Shown here piece by piece: positions 33,351 through 40,106 of a DNA stretch of 40,106 nucleotides; within the stretch, counting starts at the first letter, position 1; each line of letters opens with the position of its first letter. Origin of the DNA: an uncultured candidate division Zixibacteria bacterium (GTDB taxonomy: Bacteria; Zixibacteria; MSB-5A5; GN15; PGXB01); NCBI GenBank assembly GCA_937925655.1, contig CALAMC010000002.1:1-40106 (forward strand), written 5' to 3'. The notes below the pieces were generated by a model, which saw nothing but the letters and a program-made list of their open reading frames with translations, was not told where the DNA came from and did not search any database. The position numbers and the translations under genes are program-made.

Positions 33351-34520
33351 TTATTCGGGGATCTTTTTGGCCTTCGCCTGGTTGGGAAAATCGACCTGGT
33401 TCTTTTGCACCGGAACGTCTTTTATCGTGGCCTTGCCGTCTTTGTCGGTTTTCCCTTTTTTGACCTGGCCATTGGCCAGTTTAACACTGTAATCCTCATC
33501 CTTTTTGGGGTCACCGTTTTCATCGGTCAGCGTCAATTTCAGTTCGTCGGTCAGCTTTATAAAATCCGATCGGGCCTGCATTCCATCGACCTTAAGCACA
33601 AAATAAAACATGGGATTGGAGTATCGCGTTGATTTGGCCTTGCCGAGGCCGGGATCGCCCTCATCATTCTTATACTTGAATTCCCATTGGGCTTCAATTT
33701 CATTATTGGATACTTCGGCCGCCACCAAAGCATAAGCTTCATCAGGCACGCCGACGTCTTTTCTGAATATATGAAACTCCGCCTTTTCACCCGATTCGAC
33801 CCCGGCCAATTTGGCTTTCATTTTAATATCGTCGCCGACTTTCGCCTTCTTGGTTGACCAGGCCACTTCCGTTATGGCTTTGAGTGTTATCTCGTGATTG
33901 CCTTCTTTCACCCCGCCATTTTTAATATGACCGGTCAGAATTCCCGTAATTATATTTCCGTCAGGGTCTTTTATTTCATACTTGGCCCCGCCGACCAGCT
34001 TGCCACCCTTGTCCACGAACTTTACATCCAGCCAATGTCTTTCTCCGGCTTCAACGCTTTCCACACTGGCCGAGGCTTCACTGCCACCGCCACTGCCGCC
34101 GCCACTGCCGCCCCCGCCGTTGCCTATCATAACATCGAAGCTCCCCATCATGATTTCGGCCCTGTTGGAGGGCGGGCTTTGAAACGCCGTCCCCGGAGGC
34201 GTCGGGAAATGGGATGGCTGATTCGTCGCCGTACTACCCTTATAGGCGGCCGGCTTGCCCATTATCTTTACCGATGATGAAACGTTGTTATCGATCTTTC
34301 CGCAGTACGGATGTGGAAGAGGCGTCGGCACCGGCCCACCCGGCGACGGAACCATAACGATATGTATATCGACGCCGACTATCATGTCGTCTTTGGTGGC
34401 CGCAGGCATATTATTTATAAGCACCATGGCCGCCGTTCCGATGACTGTGCCCACCGGCATATCGGCCGGGTCATTGCAGGTCTTGGCCATATCGCCCAGG
34501 CGGGCCGCAGGATTTCCCAT
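33351..34520 (-). CDS. PAAR-like (DUF4150) spike-tip protein with C-terminal beta modules
   Basis: The 389-residue protein begins with a PAAR-like domain (about 1-130) of the DUF4150 type: N-P-A-A-R-L-G-D-M at 3-11, N-N-M-P-A-A-T at 36-42, and G-K-P-A-A-Y-K-G at 88-95. PAAR proteins cap the VgrG needle and carry effectors. A Gly/Ser linker (about 134-147) leads to a small beta module (158-212) and a larger module (about 216-385) shared with the protein at 29242-30255. The end has no toxin motif, so these modules probably bind cargo or partner proteins. It is the first gene of the long minus-strand run, with a clear GAGGA ribosome site and a near-consensus promoter. Confidence 0.85.
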   Translation of the reverse strand: MGNPAARLGDMAKTCNDPADMPVGTVIGTAAMVLINNMPAATKDDMIVGVDIHIVMVPSPGGPVPTPLPHPYCGKIDNNVSSSVKIMGKPAAYKGSTATNQPSHFPTPPGTAFQSPPSNRAEIMMGSFDVMIGNGGGGSGGGSGGGSEASASVESVEAGERHWLDVKFVDKGGKLVGGAKYEIKDPDGNIITGILTGHIKNGGVKEGNHEITLKAITEVAWSTKKAKVGDDIKMKAKLAGVESGEKAEFHIFRKDVGVPDEAYALVAAEVSNNEIEAQWEFKYKNDEGDPGLGKAKSTRYSNPMFYFVLKVDGMQARSDFIKLTDELKLTLTDENGDPKKDEDYSVKLANGQVKKGKTDKDGKATIKDVPVQKNQVDFPNQAKAKKIPE

Positions 34521-34569
34521 TTAAATCCTCGATAACTTGATGGAGGTGTTAAATTATTACGCTTGAATA

Positions 34570-34599
34570 ATTATAAGCTGTCAACCTTTTTAATGTCAA
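34570..34599 (-). promoter_or_regulatory. Near-consensus promoter before the PAAR/effector operon
   Basis: On the minus strand, TTGACA (34599-34594), an 18-base spacer and a perfect TATAAT (34575-34570) lie 50 bases before the PAAR-like gene. A second TTGACA (34584-34579) sits inside the spacer. This is the best promoter in the window and the likely start of the secretion cluster transcript. Confidence 0.75.
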
Positions 34600-34604
34600 C
34601 CTTT
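34579..34604. repeat. Tandem 11-base direct repeat in the effector promoter
   Basis: TGTCAACCTTT occurs twice (34579-34589 and 34594-34604) with a 15-base period. Read on the minus strand each copy contains TTGACA. The first copy in reading order supplies the -35 box. The pair could be an activator or repressor site, or two alternative -35 boxes. Confidence 0.6.
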
Positions 34605-34623
34605 ACTTTTTACCGGATCGGCC

Positions 34624-34653
34624 AAAAAAAAGACAGCCCCAAAGGGCTGTCTT
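34624..34653 (-). terminator. Intrinsic terminator after the C25 peptidase gene
   Basis: A perfect 10-base-pair stem (34630-34639 with 34644-34653) with a four-base loop is followed on the minus strand by a run of T residues (34630-34624). It lies 21 bases after the C25 peptidase stop and insulates it from the secretion cluster. Confidence 0.93.
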
Positions 34654-34674
34654 GATTTTCCCGAACCGGTTTGT

Positions 34675-37600
34675 TCATGGGCAATTTGGTTCCGGTCCGT
34701 CATTATAAATAAAATCTATCAGCGTCAGAACATCAATCAGGTTCAATCCCCCCGAACCATCGACATCGGCCGCTTCAAAATTGGCCGGCTCCTGACCCTC
34801 GTTATAAACATATTCAATTATCACCAGAACATCCAGAAGGTTGATATCACCGGAATCATCGGCGTCACCGCATATCCAGGGCGGTTCTGTACCCACGGTT
34901 AATTGTGCGGTTACAAGGTAACTGCTCTTTCCCGGTGCGGGGTCATTACTGGTTATGCAGACATTGGTAACATACACCCCGGTATCGAGTCCCTCGGTGG
35001 AAATATGATAAAGGATCGTGTCCGCTTCGCCGGGCGCCACAAAACCGTCGGTGACATCAAGCGTCAGCCATTGCGATGGGCAGTAGAACTGAAGGGCCAG
35101 GTTGGCATGAACATAATTGGTCAAATACGCCACTTCCAGTCCGTCGGTTCCGTCAGCGTTTTCAATACCGATCGTGGCCGAAGCCACATCGAAACCGCTG
35201 GCGAAATCAAGATATTGTATCTTTATCGAACCATCCGCCATCAGAATAACTTCGGCATTGATAACATCCCCGGCCGTTGCCCCGTATTCAGGATAATTAT
35301 GGAACATGATGACACACTGGCCGCCCGTCGTATCCATATAGACCCGGGCTTCGGGAACGTCGGCGTCAACCGGATTGAGGTCATCCCACAACCAGCATAT
35401 CATATTGTTGGGCACGGAATCGGTTGGAATCGGCTTCTTAAGCCTTGTTTTCAACCCGGTCGAATCGAACCCGATCATACCGTTGGAGGCAACATAAATC
35501 TTGTCATACGTCAATCCATAATACGGGAATTCGAATCCAAGCGCAAATGGACCGATATAATTATCATCCTTCAATCCGGCCGTAATATCGGTGCCGGAAG
35601 ACGATATGTCGATCCAGTCGAAAGTCGGGCCGCCCGGAGCATCGGAATCAACCCAGAAATAGCCAAACTGGTCGGGACCTCCGGCGTCGCGTGTCACAGG
35701 GTGTCCCTGACGGGGGTCGTCGGTTCCCTTGATATCATCGTAGGCTAAAAATTCCTCGCTGTATTCCCGTCGGGCCGGTTCCACATCACCCAGGCTGTTT
35801 AGCAGGTCATAATTAAAACCGCGGTTGAAAACAGGCATAGTCTTAAGCCAGTATTCCAGCATCCCGGGCCCGGCATTGCTGATGATCAGATCATCGTCGG
35901 CACTCTGCCCGACCAAAAGCCAATGATTCAACCCGGTCGGCGTTACCGACATATTGGGCGCGTAGTCCAAACGAATATTATCGATAAACCAGTCGTCCAG
36001 ATTCTCACCTGCACCCGATGAAATCAGCCGTATCTGGAAGTTGGCATGGACGGCATCCGGCGGCAGGCCGAAAGAAACACGCTCGAACGTATTCATGTCA
36101 CCCTGCGCCCCGGCATGTGTGTTCAGATTTACCCAGGCACCATAGGCATTTTTATATTCCAGAACCAGATTATCCCCTATGCCGGGCGTCGCCCCTCCGC
36201 CACCGCACTGATAATAATAGGCAATGGTTGCTCCACCGGCCGCCGACAAATTAATAATCTGCGAAACCAGCGTGTCGCAACCGCCGTCGAGATTCAAAGC
36301 ATACGGCGGACTGGGCGGGTTGATACCATCGGTCGAAACGGTTGCTCCCTTGTTTATCAACCAGCGCGGCGCTCCGAGCGTGAGTTCCTCGAAAAGGTCA
36401 ACCCACGGAAATTCTCCGGCCGGGCCGGCCGATACCGATTTAATCCCGACTTCATAAGAAACCAGAGGATCGCCTTGCGAAGAAACAACCAGGACGGCAT
36501 TGTCTTCATTATGCATAATTGAAGTCGGCGGAATATCCACTTTGACAACGACGGATGCCGAATCCCCGGCCGCAATCAAACCGGTTGACGTAATTTCGCT
36601 AACTCCGGTTTCATCGTAAAATGCGGCATCCCAGGCATTGCCGGTGGCGGCTAAATCGTATGAATCATCCAGCCGTCCGCGATTTATAATTTTAATCTGA
36701 TAGGCGATCTGTTCGCCCGATGCGCCATACTGGGTTTGTGCGTAAGGCGAAACCATAAGTTCGAAATCGGGCGGATAGCCGACATAAATATCATCCACAA
36801 ACCAATCATCAAAATCCCCGGATGATGCGATATTATACAGGCGCACCCGGAATTCGGCGTGATGAGCTTCAACCGGCAAATAAATTTCGACCTGCTCGAA
36901 TTCGGTCATATCGGGCCCGCTGCCATAGAGGCGTCCAATCTCATGCCAGACACCCAAAGCATCCAGATATTCCACGACCAAGTCATCTCCGGTTTCGGGA
37001 GAATCGGCGGGGCCGGTCCTTTCATATTTGAAACGAACCATACAGCCGGTTTTATCCCGGAGATTTATTTTTTCGGAAACCAGCTGGTCGCCCGCCGATG
37101 GAGCTCCGTCAAAATTCAAACAATACGGCGGAGTAGGAATGTTCAGTCCCTGCGTGGTTATTGTCACCCCCGACGTGGATTCCCATTTATGGACATCGAA
37201 GGTGGTCGAGGGAAAATCATCCGAAAACGGAATCGGCAGAGGTTGCCCCGCCGACACGGTTTTGATCGCGGCCGTCGCGAAATAACTTGCATCACCCTGC
37301 GACGTTGCTGTCACCGTTATCGAATCGAAATCATCTTCCCAGCTTTCGGGTATGATAACCCTTAGCCTAAATTCAAACTCATCATTCCCGAATAAACTTG
37401 ACGTCGCCGTTATTTCATACGTCCCCGTTTCGTCGAACAAAGTGGTCACCCAGCTGTTGCCGGAGAAGGTCAGGTCATAAACATCCGCCAGAACACCGTC
37501 ATTGGTAACCGCCATATTATACCAGACCGTGTCAAAAACCGGGGCCGCTTGCGTGGCGAAGGCCGGCGCCATGATAAGTCCGTAATCAATGACCTTGAAC

Positions 37601-39840
37601 GTGAATGTATCGGTCGAAGCGATAAAATCGGCGGTATTGGTCGCATACAGGTAATAGCTCACTTCGGTTCCCGCCGGCTGGGCCGGAATCATACCGTAAT
37701 ATGTGTCCTGCGTCAAACCTTCGGAAAGAACGACCGATGCCCACACGGAATTGACTTCATATTTCAACAGCAATTCATCTTCGTTCAGCGGCGCCGACGT
37801 ATAAATCTCGCAATCAACCCGATACGCGTTTAGTGTATCCTTCGTGTCCTGCAAAGGATTGCGATGAATGATGGCCAGGTCGGACGTAGTCGTAACCGTT
37901 TCGATGACGGTTACGAGATTGTAGCCCGTCACGGTGAGAAGGATATCGTCGGCGACCGGCAGTTCCTGCACAATCGGGATTACCGCGATGCCGTTGCTCC
38001 CGGAATAAGCTGAACCGTAAAGAACGCCGTCGCCATAAAGGGCACACAAAGCTCCTTCGACGCCGACGTCAACGGTATATTCATCGGCAACGAAAAACAC
38101 CGTGCCGGGATGATCAACCGTTATCGGCCGCGGGTCAAGAGAGCGAACCTGAAGCGAGGGGTCGCCGAATATATGCCAGGTATTGTACATATCGATGCCG
38201 CTCGAACCGTTAATTTCGATCATACGCGAGGAACCGTGGAAACACAGCCCGCCGTATGTGGTTTTGGCTTCGGCGCACAGCAAGTCGATGTATTCGTCCT
38301 GGCTGTCCATCGGCTCATCCCAGTACTGGTTAATCGAGGACATATAAGCCCCGATCGCACCGCTGGGGCTACTCCCATTGGTCGCCCGCAACCAGGCTTC
38401 TCCGAAACAGGTGGAACTCGTGAAATTGCCATTAACACAGGCCACCGAATGAATAAACGGCAGCATATTATTATTGGTCAAAGCGTTGACATGAGTATTG
38501 GAAAAGCCGGTCGTCGACCAGGCCGTGGTCGAGCCATGACCGATATAATTGATTATTCCGCGACCGGCATTGACCGCGGCGCTCACCGCCGAGGCCGTCG
38601 CACCCGGATCGTAAATCTGGTCCACCAGCGTGTAATTATAGGCCAGCAGGTCATTACGAATATAATTCATGTGGGTAATGTCATATTCGTTATAATGGCC
38701 CGGCCCTTCGGCGGAAGCGATTCCGATACCACGCGTGTACCACCCGCTGCCGGGGTGATCACGTTCATACGTTATCGTGCGGTCGACCTGCGTCTGCACC
38801 TGGGCGGTGTTCTCCGCCGAAAAGCGGCCGATAAACAGATCCGGATAGCTGTCGGAACCCGACACCAAAGCATATTTGGGATCGGCCCCGCCGCCGCCCG
38901 ATGACCCGGTCGCCACCTGCGCGGCGTCACCGACCAGAAGCACCCAGGCCAGATTGGTGGAATCGTAGAATGCATCGATGAAATTGTATATCGAAGTATA
39001 ATTATTACCGATCGTGGAAACGTTGACGACGGTGGTTTTGATACCCTTTTGCTTTTTCCACTCCGCCAGCGGAGCCACCGTCGCGTTGAATGACGCGTAC
39101 GTGATAATCAGCATGTCCCCGATTTCGGGCACGTTGGGATACACTTTGGATTGGAAGTCATAATTAATGAAACGCCTTTTATATATCGTTTCGAAATCGC
39201 CAACGCGGGCAGACTTTTTCTTGTCCGCCGTCAAAACGTTTATCTGACCCGGGCCGACATTGACGACTTCCAGAATGACGGATTTATAAACGCGCAGTGT
39301 CCGGGAGGCCGGATTGTAATGGAACGGATAGATTTCCACCACCGTGCCGCGATAATCACGCTGAATGAATGGCTCCCGCAATTGGGCCGCCGCTCCCGGG
39401 AAAAAACCATCCCGATTATAAACATCCGAAAACTCATACTTGACCAATTTGGGATCGACCGTCCTCAAAATCGAACCTTTGGACGGAGCCACCGGAGTCT
39501 CTTCAAAATCGACATACTCGGCGTCGATTATGTTCACTTTCATCTCGGCGTCGTCGGGAATGATTATACTGCGGCAGACACGCGGAACAGCCGGGTTACC
39601 ACGCTCGCGTAAGACCCCCTCGTCTCCGGCCGTCAGCTGAAAATATGGCTGACCGTCAATATCAATCAGATTACGCTCGAATGCCCCCAAATCGAAACGA
39701 ATCACCGTCCGGTTGTCATTCGATTCGAGGACATTAACGCGGACGGGGTCCGCGACATTTCCCAAATCCACGATTTCGGCCGAAACCGAAACCGCCATCA
39801 GCATCCCTCCTAAAAGCACCGTGAGCATCTTGTGTAGCAT
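34675..39840 (-). CDS. Gingipain-like C25 cysteine peptidase with dockerin-like tail
   Basis: The 1721-residue exported protein has a signal peptide (about 1-21), a propeptide-like region (about 25-235) and a peptidase C25 domain (about 240-570). The catalytic pair is clear: H435 in N-Y-I-G-H-G-S and C468 in S-V-A-C-V-N-G-N-F, matching gingipain. After it come an Ig-like domain, two copies of a MAM/concanavalin-like module ending in D-D-W-F-V-D-D/N-I (about 895-1060 and 1140-1300), a further beta region with a nidogen-like part (about 1400-1600), and a C-terminal dockerin-like domain (about 1657-1721) with D-A-D-D-S-G-D-I-N and D-V-D-G-S-G-G-L-N loops. Unlike gingipains it lacks a type A sorting tail. 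Likely a secreted or surface protease. The gene upstream also ends in a dockerin-like domain. Confidence 0.9.
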   Translation of the reverse strand: MLHKMLTVLLGGMLMAVSVSAEIVDLGNVADPVRVNVLESNDNRTVIRFDLGAFERNLIDIDGQPYFQLTAGDEGVLRERGNPAVPRVCRSIIIPDDAEMKVNIIDAEYVDFEETPVAPSKGSILRTVDPKLVKYEFSDVYNRDGFFPGAAAQLREPFIQRDYRGTVVEIYPFHYNPASRTLRVYKSVILEVVNVGPGQINVLTADKKKSARVGDFETIYKRRFINYDFQSKVYPNVPEIGDMLIITYASFNATVAPLAEWKKQKGIKTTVVNVSTIGNNYTSIYNFIDAFYDSTNLAWVLLVGDAAQVATGSSGGGGADPKYALVSGSDSYPDLFIGRFSAENTAQVQTQVDRTITYERDHPGSGWYTRGIGIASAEGPGHYNEYDITHMNYIRNDLLAYNYTLVDQIYDPGATASAVSAAVNAGRGIINYIGHGSTTAWSTTGFSNTHVNALTNNNMLPFIHSVACVNGNFTSSTCFGEAWLRATNGSSPSGAIGAYMSSINQYWDEPMDSQDEYIDLLCAEAKTTYGGLCFHGSSRMIEINGSSGIDMYNTWHIFGDPSLQVRSLDPRPITVDHPGTVFFVADEYTVDVGVEGALCALYGDGVLYGSAYSGSNGIAVIPIVQELPVADDILLTVTGYNLVTVIETVTTTSDLAIIHRNPLQDTKDTLNAYRVDCEIYTSAPLNEDELLLKYEVNSVWASVVLSEGLTQDTYYGMIPAQPAGTEVSYYLYATNTADFIASTDTFTFKVIDYGLIMAPAFATQAAPVFDTVWYNMAVTNDGVLADVYDLTFSGNSWVTTLFDETGTYEITATSSLFGNDEFEFRLRVIIPESWEDDFDSITVTATSQGDASYFATAAIKTVSAGQPLPIPFSDDFPSTTFDVHKWESTSGVTITTQGLNIPTPPYCLNFDGAPSAGDQLVSEKINLRDKTGCMVRFKYERTGPADSPETGDDLVVEYLDALGVWHEIGRLYGSGPDMTEFEQVEIYLPVEAHHAEFRVRLYNIASSGDFDDWFVDDIYVGYPPDFELMVSPYAQTQYGASGEQIAYQIKIINRGRLDDSYDLAATGNAWDAAFYDETGVSEITSTGLIAAGDSASVVVKVDIPPTSIMHNEDNAVLVVSSQGDPLVSYEVGIKSVSAGPAGEFPWVDLFEELTLGAPRWLINKGATVSTDGINPPSPPYALNLDGGCDTLVSQIINLSAAGGATIAYYYQCGGGGATPGIGDNLVLEYKNAYGAWVNLNTHAGAQGDMNTFERVSFGLPPDAVHANFQIRLISSGAGENLDDWFIDNIRLDYAPNMSVTPTGLNHWLLVGQSADDDLIISNAGPGMLEYWLKTMPVFNRGFNYDLLNSLGDVEPARREYSEEFLAYDDIKGTDDPRQGHPVTRDAGGPDQFGYFWVDSDAPGGPTFDWIDISSSGTDITAGLKDDNYIGPFALGFEFPYYGLTYDKIYVASNGMIGFDSTGLKTRLKKPIPTDSVPNNMICWLWDDLNPVDADVPEARVYMDTTGGQCVIMFHNYPEYGATAGDVINAEVILMADGSIKIQYLDFASGFDVASATIGIENADGTDGLEVAYLTNYVHANLALQFYCPSQWLTLDVTDGFVAPGEADTILYHISTEGLDTGVYVTNVCITSNDPAPGKSSYLVTAQLTVGTEPPWICGDADDSGDINLLDVLVIIEYVYNEGQEPANFEAADVDGSGGLNLIDVLTLIDFIYNDGPEPNCP

Positions 39841-39911
39841 CGCATCCTCTTTCTATCAATATTCCTATTATTGTCAGGTCACTGCGGTTCCTGCGGTAAA
39901 CGACGAATCCG

Positions 39912-40106
39912 TCAATACCGGCATGGTTCCGGTCCGCCATTGTATAAATACCCGATTAGACATAATATATCCAGTAGGTCACACGAACGCGAACAATCGC
40001 AATCCCCGGCCTTTTCGCTGACCGGATCCGGTCCTCCATTATAAAGAAAATCTACCAGGTAAAGTATATCCAGCAAATTTAAATCTCCGGTGCAATCGGC
40101 GTCGCC
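39912..40106 (-). CDS. C-terminal end of a dockerin-tailed protein, cut by the window edge
   Basis: Translating the minus strand from the window end gives 64 open codons and a TGA stop at 39914-39912. They hold two dockerin-like loops: D-A-D-C-T-G-D-L-N-L-L-D-I-L with N-G-G-P-D-P, then D-C-D-C-S-R-S-C-D-L-L-D-I-L with N-G-G-P-E-P. The second loop is Cys-rich and less canonical. The gene ends 71 bases before the C25 peptidase start, on the same strand, with no terminator between, so both may share a transcript. The rest of the protein lies outside the window. Confidence 0.85.
   Translation of the reverse strand, partial: GDADCTGDLNLLDILYLVDFLYNGGPDPVSEKAGDCDCSRSCDLLDILCLIGYLYNGGPEPCRY

Noticed and set aside
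11548..34520. Extracellular contractile injection system or prophage tail instead of a T6SS.
   Set aside because: TssK, TssF, TssG, TssB/TssC and a ClpV-type unfoldase are present, while phage tail tape-measure, terminase, portal, LysM adaptor and eCIS-type ATPase genes are absent.
16823..34520. Rhs or polymorphic toxin with repeat core in the effector operon.
   Set aside because: No YD repeats or Rhs core are visible in any of the six proteins; the PAAR protein ends in beta modules.

Overview
The window looks like a diderm bacterium of the FCB group, plausibly a candidate phylum such as Zixibacteria. This rests on several lineage-style traits. One protein ends in a T9SS type A sorting tail. 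Dockerin-like tails of the type G-D-x-D-x-S-G-x-x-N-L-x-D-V-L recur at protein ends. There is a gingipain-type C25 peptidase, outer-membrane lipoproteins, and a type VI secretion tube protein of the Bacteroidetes style. The taxonomic placement is inference; there is no rRNA or marker gene to confirm it.

Plus-strand block, 38-9822. trkA and trkH encode a Trk potassium uptake system. They are followed by a membrane Ser/Thr kinase with extracytoplasmic Ig/PEGA-type domains, two related CsgG-domain proteins (one exported, one a TPR lipoprotein), an outer-membrane barrel-like protein, and a lipoprotein with a cohesin-like region and leucine-rich repeats. A bidirectional terminator near 9835-9871 closes this block against a convergent minus-strand gene, 9893-11383, for an exported dockerin/T9SS-tail protein.

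Minus-strand block, 34520 down to 11548 (about 23 kb). This is a complete-looking but atypical type VI secretion system (T6SS). The gene order in the direction of transcription is: PAAR-like (DUF4150) tip protein; metzincin-like peptidase with a peptidoglycan-binding domain; HEAT-repeat exported protein; DUF1795 (Eag-type) chaperone; an adaptor-like protein sharing a module with the PAAR protein; a VasX-like membrane-active effector candidate; then, behind a second promoter, split ClpV/TssH (two genes), TssB, TssC, Hcp/TssD, VgrG, TssE, TssF and TssG (with a PASTA-like segment); then, behind a third promoter, TssK, a tail-anchored TssL-like protein, a short GTPase with one membrane segment in the TssM position, and a small exported protein, ended by a strong terminator. 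The tube and spike resemble the Bacteroidetes subtype (T6SSiii). The TssK-L-M order resembles the proteobacterial subtype. No TssA, TssJ or TssN-R is visible. This hybrid is the main candidate for an undescribed system.

Right end. A 1721-residue C25 (gingipain-like) peptidase with a dockerin tail lies at 34675-39840 on the minus strand. Just upstream of it is the last 64 codons of another dockerin-tailed protein that runs off the window. No tRNA, rRNA, CRISPR array, insertion sequence or attachment site was seen, and no gene-free stretch exceeds about 190 bases.
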